Below are positions 25,068-35,849 of a stretch of DNA of 64,000 bases, one piece after another. The position numbers and the translations under genes are program-made. The notes below the pieces were generated by a model. It did not search any database. It saw only the letters and a program-made list of their open reading frames with translations, and was not told the DNA's origin. Origin of the DNA: Patellaria atrata CBS 101060 (taxonomy: Eukaryota > Ascomycota > Dothideomycetes > Patellariales > Patellariaceae); contig MU006093.1 in the NCBI GenBank assembly GCA_010093705.1, positions 189,785-253,784 on the forward strand. Reading direction: 5' to 3'. The stretch's first letter is position 1. Each line of letters begins with the position of its first letter.

Positions 25068-25791
25068 ATGGCGAAAAAGAACGCTGGGGAGAATAGTAAG
25101 AAGGTAGCTGGGAACGCGCGGAAGGCCGAGGCTGCGGCGGCAAAGCAAGCAGTAGAACAGCAGAAAATAAGTGCTCTGGAGAACGATAAATGGTCAAAGG
25201 GATCAAAATCAACGGCGAAAGCGTCAGTCAACTTACTTTGATACATTTCGGCTACAATTTACTGATAAGTATTAAAGTGATGCCGCCGCAGAAAAGGCCG
25301 CCGAAGCAGCACGTAAAAAGGCAGAGAAGGCAGCATTGCTTCGGGAAGAAGAGGCTTCTCAGCCTTCAAAACCAAAAGGAGCTGGTACAAAGACAGCACA
25401 GAAGAAGAACGTCAAGCCAGCTTCTTCCAGTCTCGATGCGGCACTATCGTCCTTCGATGGTGCCAGCCCCTTGAACGCTTCTGGCATCGACAATGCTCTC
25501 GATGCCCTGTCTCTCACATCAAACGCCAACGAGAAGGTCGAAAAGCACCCAGAGCGACGATTCAAAGCGGCATACACGCAGTTTGAGGAACGAAGATTAG
25601 ACGAGATGAAGGATGACAAGGGGCTTCGACGAAACCAAAAGGTAGAATTGATCAGAAAGGAATTTGAGAAGCATCCAGACAATCCGTTCAACCAAGTCTC
25701 GGCAAGATACAACAGCACTCGAGACGAGATTTCTGAGCTTAGAGCGCAGGAAAAGGCAAAGACAGAAGCGAGGCTGGCGGGTCCCAGTTAG
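25068..25791 (+). CDS. CCDC124/Lso2-family ribosome-associated coiled-coil protein
   Basis: CCDC124 and yeast Lso2 bind idle 80S ribosomes and help translation restart. Two exons: 25068-25222 and 25278-25791, joined over a 55-nt intron with a GTCAGT donor and CTGAT branch; product 222 aa. Exon 1 encodes the basic, Ala/Lys-rich start MAKKNAGENSKKVAGNARKA and ENDKWSKGSK, the conserved Lso2-like ribosome-binding stretch. Residues 50-80 form a charged coiled coil (AEKAAEAARKKAEKAALLRE). The C-terminal half carries the CCDC124 block: HPERRFKAAYTQFEERRL, then RRNQKVELIRKEFEKHPDNP and FNQVSARYN. This full-length form is longer than yeast Lso2, as in most eukaryotes. The donor differs from GTAAGT, yet frame and family alignment both fix it. 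Confidence 0.93.
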
Positions 25792-26855
25792 AATCAGAAA
25801 ACTAAGCATGTGGGGGAAGGCCGGGTTCAAGAGTCGGTGTGGATGTAGACTTTATTACCATAGGCACGAAGATGGGTCTCTCTATGGGGAAGACGCTTGA
25901 GACGGTAGAATGCGGTCTTTTTGGGCATGGTATATATGCACGCAAGAAGATGAAGCGCTCGAGAAGGGATAGAGGTTGAACAACGGTTTGGACTTTGGTG
26001 GGATAGGATAGTAGATCCGATTCGAAGGGATCTCGCCAAGTTCCTTCTCTTCATTCGACATGGATTCGGTACAACAGTATACCGTACGGAAATATACTAG
26101 AAGGATGGCAGCATTTTCCATGGTCAACGACATAGACAAACAAGTACAATATCATACAGTACAACTATGGACATGCGTTGTACAATAGAGTACCTTTGTA
26201 CCCAATGGTATAACTGAGCATTGCAGTTAGCATATCAAATTCGGAGTAGCTCGTGCTTCACTTTTAACAATAAGAAGAGAAAAATGCGCGGAGGCAGGGC
26301 GGCCAATACTATACAGTACTCTACTGTCATCTACAGTATAGATCTTCAAGTGGACCTGGCCGTGACAACACATCACACTCGGCGCCGGTCCATCATGACT
26401 TGCATACATAAGTTCTAGTTCTACACCAGTGATACCGTAGAGACGAATCACCCGCCCCTGTTTTCTTTCGTAGTTCTGATCAGTTTCGGGTCTCGCAAAG
26501 GGTCCCAGGTAAAGGATGACAGTCTATGATTTGCCATCTGTTTCTCTCTGACACCGCTATGCATGTTGCCATCCCGCATTTGTGGCATCACTGCTACTCT
26601 ACTGTACTGTACTGCCGCCTCAACTTCAAACTTAGGTTCCGTTCCTCAACAGCCATGGACATGAACCTCCACTTTCGATGTCTTGCTTGTCTCGCATATC
26701 CCGACTACCTTCACCTTGGATAATCTTTAATCACCACCCTTCGCTTTTACTTGTGCGTTCTCATACCATACGCATTGATTTTTAACGAAACCCTTCTCTG
26801 AGAGTCGTACGGACCTGTAACGGAGCAAACCTTCTGCATAATTGTCCATCCTGAT
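25792..26855. other. intergenic
   Basis: No gene-like frame. TACAGTA/TACTGTA motifs recur near 26152, 26312 and 26601. Short open frames on both strands overlap and show no domain. Confidence 0.45.
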
Positions 26856-27655
26856 ATGGATACACACCCAAGCTGTGCTATCTGTAGCGGTCCTGCTGAA
26901 CCGGAATGTCCTTGTGAGTCTGACAGGCTTCAGATCGCTGTAAAACAAGCTGAAGGGAGAGCGTTCGATAAGAGACTACAGGAGATCCGGTATGTCGTGA
27001 CCGAGAGTGCATCCCTACAACATGATCACTTCTTCACCTCTGCTACTTTGCCCGCGGTTGAAGTAGTGTTCAGTTCGATATTCTGATAATTATAAGGTGG
27101 TGCTAACTCTTCTACTCCTCTAGGGACTGGGTCGTCGAACGCTCGCGAGCCTATATCGTCCAATCTTTTACCAGTCTCACCAACTCACGCAAAGTAGCAC
27201 ATGCAACCTACCTGACTTCCCTCCCTTATTATTCCATATATATGCAGTACGGCGGCCACCCTCCACTTCATCCTGCCGCCCTGCACCATCTAAACCAACA
27301 GATCCTAGACGCAAATCATGAACTCAAGCGCGGTATCGATGCAGACTGGCGTGCCTCTGTCATGCGTTACCCGGAAGTACTCGATTATTATTACTCACTC
27401 ATCGAACTAAGGATGCCTAGCGACAAAGCAAGCAGCGTAATAGAGGGCCCAAGCGGATATAAGGATCGCGAGAAGGATGTCAAAAGAGAAAAGAAGAGAA
27501 GGAGCGAGAGAGAAGTGACGGCACCACCGATGGAGAGACCTAGTGGCAGGAGAAGAGACAGTGGGACTGCGAAGTTGAAGGCACCCCCGGTGGTTCCTAC
27601 GCCACCTATTATGCCGGGAGGGTACGGTGGATCGGGTGGTTATTATGGGTATTAA
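26856..27655 (+). CDS. conserved filamentous-fungal protein with N-terminal Cys motif, function unknown
   Basis: I cannot name a function. Two exons: 26856-26989 and 27124-27655; the 134-nt intron has a GTATGT donor, GCTAAC branch and CTAG acceptor; product 221 aa. The N-terminus CAICSGPAEPECPCESDRL has four or five closely spaced cysteines (C-x2-C-x7-C-x-C), a possible small zinc site. A helical middle follows, DWVVERSRAYIVQSFTSL, then LPYYSIYMQYGGHPPLHP, DANHELKRGIDADWRASVM and RYPEVLDYYYSLIELRMPS. The last 70 residues are Lys/Arg/Glu-rich, then Pro and Gly/Tyr-rich (GGYGGSGGYYGY), probably disordered. The general pattern resembles an uncharacterised Pezizomycotina family known to me only as hypothetical protein. 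Confidence 0.85.
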
Positions 27656-28611
27656 AGACATAATCGACCTAGGAATTGGGCTATATGTTGCCCACAGATG
27701 CCGACATATCGCACTGGACGTGAGAGACATTTGATGATTGCAATTCACGAGTTTTGAAATTGATAAGCATGGCGATGGCGTATTGTAGCTCCTTGGGCAT
27801 CTTTTTCTTTTTCGTTTTTTCTGGCATTCAGCACTACGTTTTCTACTATTCTCTTCTCATCTTTCAATGTGTCTTTCCATTTAGACCTATCTGTCTACTA
27901 TTTCGGTGTTGTAGGACGTTTGAAATTCCTACAAGATGGACGCTGATGTACATATTGCAATAATCAATCTATCAAGTGCTAGAGGTTTTTCTTACTTATA
28001 GAGAGCGACGACTGTTATCACATCCTGTTGCTTGGTATTATGCTAGTATATTTTAAAAATACTCGCGAAACATACTTACGATGGAGGCATGATTTTGTAT
28101 GCATGCTCACCTTGTGGTACGGGTGTCTGTTATAGCGGGAAGGTGATATTACTATTCCTAAACGTCCTTTCTCTCCATCTCAGTTCTCGAATTCGGGTAC
28201 ACCTTTATTAGCCTTGTAGAATCTTTATGAATCCCACGCCTTCTTCATCAACATCTTCTTCTTTAAACACCCCGTTATCCCTCTTTCCTTCTGGATGGGC
28301 TGTATACGGAATCAAAAGACCTTCCGTTGGCTGCCACAGACTCCCATCCTTGTACGCTCAAAGTTTCGAATAACAACTTCAGGAAATCGACAATATTGTC
28401 CTCTGAATCAAAGGGTAAGACCTTGCCCTACAGATAAGACAACCCGCATTCCAAAAGGTCTGGTTTGTAATGCTTGGAGATCTTCCTCTAAACGTGACCC
28501 TTTCCATATGGTCGGGTGAGACTCCCGAGCAGATTACGTCAGTAACTGTTCAAACAAAACCCCTTCATCAAACAAATGCCTCATGAGTACCTAAACCCTG
28601 ATCACTTTCAA
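27656..28611. other. intergenic with possible coding relic on the minus strand
   Basis: At 28190-28515 all three minus-strand frames in turn give protein-like segments: RPFGMRVVLSVGQ, then DNIVDFLKLLFETLSVQ, then GLLIPYTAHPEGKRDNGVF running to a stop near 28210. Stops in each frame prevent a single reading. This could be a decayed gene end or chance. No family is recognised. Confidence 0.25.
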
Positions 28612-28722
28612 TTCTGGCGGCAATAGCTGAGTAGTGGCATTTCCTTTGTCATATTTCCTTCAGTCAAATTTCTTATCAGTCAAATTTCTAAGTCCTTAGT
28701 TCGAGCCCCGGCTCCGCCAGAA
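28612..28722 (+). other. tRNA-like Pol III element with internal 16-nt tandem repeat
   Basis: The ends form a perfect 9-bp inverted repeat, TTCTGGCGG (28612-28620) and CCGCCAGAA (28714-28722). Inside lie an A-box-like TAGCTGAGTAG (28624-28634) and a B-box-like AGTTCGAGCCC (28698-28708). Between them is a 16-nt unit in about three copies (28645-28692), of which the last two (CAGTCAAATTTCTTAT and CAGTCAAATTTCTAAG) are nearly identical. Removing two units would leave about 79 nt, close to tRNA size, but T-stem and anticodon-stem pairing are poor, so this is not a working tRNA by eye. A run of 13 T at about 28796-28808 could end a Pol III transcript. It may be a SINE or a tRNA relic. Confidence 0.4.
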
Positions 28723-31079
28723 TATAAAGTTAAATGCGTTCGCCGGGTCATAACTTTCCCTCTACGGAGGTTTTCTTTTGCAATTTCTTTCCCGCTTTTT
28801 TTTTTTTAATCCTCTAAGGTTTCGAGTATGAAAAGAGCCAGAGAAGTTGAGGATAGAACATCACAACCTCCTATAATATCTAATACGCATCTTTAAACTC
28901 AACAACCACCTATCTCCGCCGTCCACAGCATGCAATCCATCTAATAAACTAATCTTTCATCTTTAGAACCGCATGATTCTCCATTTTTATTTCAATTGTT
29001 TTGCCATAGATGTGCTTTCGGCTGGTTCTGGTGTTGTGACTGGAAATGCCATCCGCGCTTCACACCCATCTCCTCTCTCTTGATAATCGCTAACAAAACG
29101 ATGGTCCGATTATGCCCCTCAGGATATCATGCATATCTAGGCTTGGACAGTCAGCTCCTATTTGACTTATATACGTTCAACTTGGTGGATCAATTCATAC
29201 AGAACTGCCGTGTTTGACTTGCTCTACAGTCCTCTTGCACGACATTGTTCAAGGACCGTTTCAGAATTCGAGTGACCTCCCAACCGCTGTTCATACCTCT
29301 TATGGTGAATATCGGAGTTCAGGAGTTCCGCGTCAGTAAATCGTCATTCGTGCTCAATTTGATTCCACGCTCGATAGAGCCATTGCAGATGGACAGAGGT
29401 CATGGTTGCGTTCGGGGTAGTAAGACTAGGGTGGCCGACCAGAAGTTCGAGAGGATGCGGGTAGGGATGATGTTGGCCAATTGTGCTGGTGGTTGGGGAC
29501 TGCGAAGCCATCGTGAGGTCGGGAAATCTCTCGCTGGCCTTCTACCAGGGTCTTAGTCGACACATATTCGATCTTACTAATCGAGATGTTATACTGCTCT
29601 AGTTCATCCACTCTTCTCTTGGACAAAGATCGTTCCGGATGGAATTGGAACGGTCTCGCTCGCAATTGCTGGTTCTTGTAAGTCTTCTTTAATTCATGCT
29701 GGCGTCAGAGCTGTTTCCACCCACAAACTTCGATACAGGGCTTTAGTGCGCTGCATCAGATATTGTCAAAACTGAAATCATGATAGTACCGGCCGTTGCG
29801 ATGGTTGATGAGTGTACGCCTCACCATCTCTCCCACAATTCGCATTTCTGTTATTACCAAACCACTGGTTTTCTTCTTCCCCTTCCAGGCAAGAGATAAT
29901 GATCATTAGCATGACCGCTGTCCCGGAGCCGCATGTATTTTCAGTCCAACGTGCCTCCATGGTTAATATACGATTAGCCCAAATGTACCTGTTCAACAAC
30001 TGAAGGTCAGGAGGATCTCCGGATGCATTTCAATTCGAACTAGATCTAACTTTCCACCTGAAATAGCTCTATGTGCATTCTAACGCTGAAAGAGCTGTGT
30101 GTAAAGGGCATTTAGTTAGTCCCGAACGGATGCTCTATGACCCAGTCAAGAAATTTCTTTCACTGTCCCCGTCTATTCGCGAAAGAAGTTTAGTCATCAT
30201 ACCACTAGTGTTCAATACACGTGTGGATATCGACTAGATCATGAGTATTCCTTCCACCACACCACCACTTTCTGCTTTGAACGTTACTGTAATGCAAAAT
30301 CGCGTTTAATAAGCGTGGGCTACCGTTGTCCTTGCCGGTTCTAATGATCAAATGCTGGATAGCAATACAATAATCTTACTACTGTAACCTGCTTATCCCC
30401 ACTCGAAAATATTCTCCCTGGAGCGAGATATTCTGCTTTCTTCAACTGGTAGAAGCATTTGCGAGCTCTTTGAAATTGTATTCGGAGGCATATATATTAG
30501 AAAAGGTACAAAAAAGAGAAGACACACTCCGATCTCTAAATGCTTGCTGAACAATTACTGATGGACAGTCGAATCTACTGTATCGTAAGTTTTTTAAGTA
30601 TATCTGTTTAACGACCATAAAAATCCGACTGGATCGCTCAGCTTAATCTATTACGTACGGGGTATAGCCCAGATATATCCGTGCAGACGCATGTTGCAAA
30701 CTGAATGCATAAATTCATGAACGTCGATCTGTTAGCCGAAGGTTAAGATTCGACAGTGAAAGTCGATAGGGACGTACAAAACACGACTATCATTTGAAGA
30801 TTTTAGCTACTACTGGCCCAAGCCATGAAACTAACCGGGAAAAACCTCGTGTAGAGATGGCTTTAGCGTCCCTCATCCACCAGTCCTTCGCTTAAAGCAC
30901 GACGAGCAGCCACTGGGACTGCCACTGGTCTTCAGAATCCAGTCTACACGATGTTAGATTATTAGTCTGATAGGATTTGACGTTTTGTATAGTACCTCAT
31001 TTGAAGGGTTGTATACTCGCCTTCGAAGAATATCGTTTGCTTTCCCACGGACACTTCTTCTATACCGGAAATTGCATCC
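28723..31079. other. long intergenic stretch, no gene supported
   Basis: Contains the T-run near 28800 and several short open frames (for example 29245-29556 plus and 29426-29665 minus) that overlap each other and match nothing I recognise. 29.2-29.7 kb looks slightly richer in G+C than its surroundings and could be an old gene relic. Confidence 0.4.
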
Positions 31080-32812
31080 TCAATGCCTGATGCGGAAACC
31101 TAAATCTTCGTCGATTTCGGGGTACATGTCTCTGATCGATTTATCAAGACTCCAGTTGTCAGGATTTGTGGCATGTTCGATGAAGGCGTTTGTCAGAACG
31201 CGGCGGCCAGTGAGAGAGTCTACGCTCACAGCTGATTCGATACTGTACGGCCATCCAACACTGGTTGCTCCACTGTGCAGGGTTCCTGGCGAAAGCCAGT
31301 CCCTGTACTGGCCCAAAAGAGCTTCTCTAATAACTGGGCTGGGGGAAAGGTGGTTAGGAGCAAAATCTGAAGAATGTCCTCATGAGAACTTACTGTGGAA
31401 CTAAATCCAGCGGCATCGCATGAGGGAGACAGCGTTGATGCCTTGTTGGGCGAATCATTGGAGGCATTAATGCGTACAGCTCAGCCGTGGGTAAAATGTT
31501 CCAGCGCATATAGGCCGTATACAGAGCACAAGAAGCCAACAGGACGAAGATGTCGAAATCGCTTACGCTCTTCAAAACCTCGCAGGCCCATGAGTCCGCA
31601 TTGTGAGGTGGGTCCTGATCGTTGCGATCGCGAAAGAAAAGCTCGACGTCAAATTGAGGTGCGTGACCAATGACAACATGGGCTGGAGTTCCGTTCGCGA
31701 TCATCTTTCTCGCTCCATCTCGAAAACTAAAGAACAAATTTGACATTGGAGTATTATCCGACCAGATACATGACGGAATGGCGTACTCGTGGGTCTGTAA
31801 GTTGAGCATCTGTTGAACCTGTACATCCATAGGGTAGTGGTTTGCTTGGACAGCACTTGATAGAGGGAGGTTTCCAAACCGGTGCACTGCACCAGTGGGT
31901 AGTTGGCGCTCATGCCATTCATAGCGGGCAAAGGGGTAAGTGGAAGATTCAGGACTGTTGGAAGGGGAAGGCACCGCAGACTGCTACGTGTCAACCGAGC
32001 ACAGAGACGGTTGAAGAATCAGTAAACCACATACCTGGGTATCATCAGAAATGCCGGCAACTCGGGCGCAGGAGAATCTCTGGAGCAGCTCAGCTTTTGC
32101 GGCTTGAGCTTGAGGGTTAAGGTGACTGGTCGCAAATACCTGAGATTCTTGCGGAAGGTCTTCCGTTGCTGTGGAGGTTATCTCTTGCCCTGCGTGAGCA
32201 AGAGCCGGAACCCCATCAGCAATTCCGCCTTCCTCGAACGCATCAGTTGCACGGTGTTTTCCCTGTTGCCGACTAGATCGGGCCGTGGCATTCTCATGCA
32301 CCGGCAACTGATAATTCTTGTTGAAGCGTCTGAGGATCTCTTCTGGCGGTTCGTTTGCGGTTAATTGAGCTAGAATGTCGACCCTGACGTCCGTCGAACC
32401 AGAGCGCAGGTGTTCGAAAAGGGCCTTGTAGGAATCTAGCTGTTCCTGAAGCTCCCTATTGGCACGATGGATGCTCTGACCTCGGGTCTCTCCAGCTTCG
32501 GCGATGTAAACACACTTGGTGCTGAATTGAATGCATTTTCCACATACAGGCCGTGATCCATCACACTAGCGACTGTTGAGTGCACCGATTTAGGGGAATT
32601 GAATTGCAATAAGGATACAGGATGAAGAAATGATTTACCTTGCTTTTCCGGCTGCGACACTTATCACATGCGACTTGAGTGAGTTTAGTTCTCTTTGCCA
32701 CCGATGCTGATATCGATGACATATCGTCGGCTTCTCTGGTTGCCATGCTCTGTGATGCATTCCGATTCCGAACCGATGACTCGGATTCAGATGATCGGGT
32801 GGACGGCGGCAT
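31080..32812 (-). CDS. Zn2Cys6 transcription factor with DUF3425-like C-terminal region
   Basis: Likely nuclear DNA-binding regulator; targets unknown. Four exons: 32812-32639, 32565-32035, 31980-31394, 31338-31080; introns of 73, 54 and 55 nt; product 516 aa. The binuclear zinc cluster spans exons 1-2: ACDKCRSRKSK then CDGSRPVCGKCIQFSTKC, giving the exact C-x2-C-x6-C-x6-C-x2-C-x6-C pattern (residues about 49-76). A short helix/coiled coil follows (RANRELQEQLDSYKALFEHL). The C-terminal half (YAIPSCIWSDN, YTAYMRWNILPTAELYALMP, RPTRHQRCLPHAMPLDLVPH) resembles the DUF3425 region of fungal bZIP/C6 regulators, ending with NWSLDKSIRDMYPEIDEDL. An intron inside the zinc cluster is common in this class. 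All splice sites were set by frame and continuity. It is 2.2 kb from a decayed M20 gene and upstream of the GH2/LPMO genes; a role in their control is only a guess. Confidence 0.88.
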
Positions 32813-33824
32813 ACAGTGGTTTTCTATGTTAGCGCGGTTATGAAAGAAGATGGAGGAAGGGTTGATGACTGGATGGTATGTACGGAGCCAGGACTCCGCC
32901 GTCCAAGGAATACAGAAACAGGTTAATCTGGAAATGTGCGCTCAAGTAAAGTGAATGTAAGGTAAGTTTAGCGGGGTCGGCTAACAATAGGTAAGTTAAG
33001 TATCCTAAGGGGAAAGTAAGTACAGTACCGACTCGGGTAGATAATAGGTGATATAAGGAAGAGTACAGTAATTGTCTTACATAAGGTAACTATAAAGTAT
33101 ACTACAGCCCAGTAGTTCTACTAAGGCGCAATAACCCATGGATACAGTAGCCCGAGTGGAGGAGGCAATATCTGAATAATAAATTTCAGTCAGGCTACCT
33201 ATATGATGTCATATCATAGTTCTAGTCCTGACCAGAATGCCTATAGTACGGAGTACATCTAGGAATAAATGAAACTACCTTATAGAGCTACGAGCATCTT
33301 GGAAAACGGATACAAAAGTTCAAGAGGTCAAGTTTATTTCCTCCAAGTAACAAGGTTTATAAGGACAGAAATTAGAGGATAGACCATATTTGATTGGTCA
33401 GATTTGATATCATCCCCGCTCCCAGTCGTGTCGTGAGCGACAACGTAATCTCCTAATAAAGTTAGTGTATCTATCATTGTTTACGTGGCGAAAGATTGTT
33501 ACGGAGTGCTTAAGAGAGTAGTGGTTCGCAGCAGTGAGAAACAGAGAATAGAATCATCTTCAATACACTATTATTAGCTAATAAGAATAGTGATACAATT
33601 TGATATTAAAAGAACTTTTTTCTGACGACTTGCTAGGCTTCCAATAGCTACATTACGTAGTTACAACGCTCTATAGCAAACTTCGTATTGAATTGGATCA
33701 CTATATCACAGGATCAAGATCTATTTTATATTGTGCACACCATACTGCCGTAAAGAGAAAGTAGGTAGCTAGGGAGTGAAACGTCTCAAAACTTACGGTA
33801 ATTATCATACCGAATTAACCATTG
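32813..33824. other. intergenic, A+T-rich
   Basis: Promoter side of the Zn2Cys6 gene with many GTAAGT/GTACAGTA-like motifs (32950-33080). No gene-like frame. Confidence 0.45.
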
Positions 33825-35044
33825 CTACTTCGACAGGAAAGAAAGAACTGCCAAAGACATGGCATCAGTACCAGCCTATAATGTACGTTCGATATTCGGT
33901 GCGAAGAAGGGTTGATGATTCTTCGGTATCTCGCCCTCAGTATCTCCACTTCCGCCAAAATTCCAGTAGGTGTATGGGATATTGTGTTTAGACCCAAGTA
34001 TCGAGGAGTCTTTCACATGCTCTCGTTAATTTTATAGGGACCAAGTTCAAGCCGAAATAAGAATCAAACACTTGCTGGATTCGAGCGGTAATAGCTTGGT
34101 CGTTGCTGGTTAATGGTGCGCGTACCGAAACCTTGGAACGACGGGTCTTTGGGTGTTCCAACGGCACGGCATTCTTCTCTGATCTTTTGTTCGATGAGCT
34201 CCCGAGCTCTTTTTTGAACACTGGGTCGAATGCTTCTCACGTCGAGTAGAAAATGCGCATACGCCACATAATCATTCCTGGAATCCCAGCGTGGAAGCCC
34301 CAACATGCTACTGAAAAATCATCGTCCGGTTCGATACGCTGAGGAATATAGTCATCGAGCTGGGGAATGGTTCTCATGGACAAGAGTATCGGGTCAACGC
34401 AAGCTTGAGGGTTAACGCTCTGGCAAGGTCCACCAATAACGCGGACATTGATGGAATCTGCGGCGACCAAGACGGGGCCTGATTTGACCGCTCTTCAGCG
34501 GCACGACATATTGGCCGAGCATAAGATCTGGAATAGAGACCATCATCAACCATCGCTTGAGCTTCCCCAGTTTCTTCTTCGGCAGGCTGAAACAGGGTTA
34601 TCAGAGTTCCGCTCCATCGTTTCTCTGCTGCCTTGATAAGAGCTGATGCGGCGAGCAGTGAAGCCATATTCATGTCATGGCCGCAAGCATGCATCACCGG
34701 ACTTCCTTACCGTAGCGGTCAATCATCCGTTTGGTACTTCTGTAAGGGAGGTCAGTCTGTTCTTCAATGGGAAGAGCATCTAATTCCGCGCAGGTTAGGA
34801 CGGCCTCTCCCGGTCCATTCTTGAGTACACCGACAACGCCATGACCACCAATATGGTTGTGGGCTTCGAAACCTAGTCTTTCCAGATGTTCCTTGACGGT
34901 AGCGGCCGTTTCCAACTCCAAGCTCGACATCTCTGGATTACAATGTACACGCCGATAGAAATTTTCGTATACTGAGAGATCCGGGCGAAACTCTTCGATG
35001 ATAGCATTAAGAGACAATGTTTTAGGAGACTTGGTCATCGACAT
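33825..35044 (-). pseudogene. decayed M20-family amidohydrolase/peptidase
   Basis: M20D enzymes hydrolyse N-acyl amino acids using two metal ions. Family sequence runs almost end to end from ATG 35044 (MSMTKSPKTLSLNAIIEEF) to a stop at 33825: FYRRVHCNPEMSSLELETA, LTCAELDALPIEE, HACGHDMNMASLLAASALI, LFQPAEEETGEAQAM, GGPCQSVNPQACVDPI, DDFSVACWGFHAGIPG, NDYVAYAHFLLDVR, VSVRAPLTSNDQAITA, then IPYTYWNFGGSGDTEGEIP and AGTDAMSLAVLSFLSK. The reading frame changes about six times (near 34690, 34535, 34480, 34275, 34125 and 34020) and there is a TAG at 33876-33878. The residue before AELDALP is Cys where Arg or His is usual. So much sequence survives that loss looks recent, or the indels are assembly errors. 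Neighbouring genes are intact, which favours true decay. Confidence 0.85.
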
Positions 35045-35849
35045 GTCGCTTTTTAGTGGTCGCTGTACGGAAATTCCGTCTAGAATCAACGCTAGTTAGA
35101 TTGATTTGATTTCTGTGAACATTGGACTTACGGTTCATTGCGATGACAGTTCACAGCGAGAGATGGAAAAGTCCACCACAGCGAAATATGAAACAGCAAT
35201 TACGATTTGGATATCGAACTATGGGGACGGGTTGTTCCTTTTATGTGGAGCTGCGCAGCTACCGGCTTGTCAATGATGCCCGAGAACCCGAGGCACCGGC
35301 CGGATAGTAATTCTATTAGCAACTCGGCAGCTTTGTCTATGAATCTACGCCCCGCCCGTCCATGCATTAAGTCTGGTGCGTCGCCAAGTGGAGAAGGATA
35401 GAACTATCGGGACCGAGCCGACTGACAAAAAAAAAAATAGTCGAAGGCATCGAAACATCATTCGAGTCATCGAAGACTTAATCCACGAGGACACAGGTAG
35501 TTTCCTTGAGTGGGACGGCCAGATAACGCCCTTCTGACGTGTCAGGTGCTATTATTTCTTTCAAACCATGTCTTTGAAGTCCTGGACGGCGTATCTGGAT
35601 TAAGCCGCTCAACGTGCAGATTTTGCTTTCTGTCATGTTCTGACCTATGAAGGACTCAAGCTATGATCTTCCAATGTGCATGCTATTTATGCAAGAATGC
35701 AGCTAATCAGTCACATGATAGTATTAATCGAGATTATGGTACTGGAACCACTACACTGATAGGTAACATGCGATGGCGGTCTAACTAGATGATTATACAA
35801 ACAACATACTCCACGCGCTACTTTCCACACGGTTCTACGAATATATTTA
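35045..35849. other. intergenic between M20 pseudogene and GH2 gene
   Basis: Holds the former promoter of the M20 gene and the GH2 3' flank. A run of twelve A lies near 35427. No gene seen. Confidence 0.5.

Noticed and set aside
34374-34697. Independent short genes in the M20 region
   Set aside because: The short frames together follow the M20 family order, so they are parts of one decayed gene.
31080-35044. Biosynthetic gene cluster around the Zn2Cys6 factor
   Set aside because: No polyketide synthase, peptide synthetase, terpene cyclase or P450 is present.
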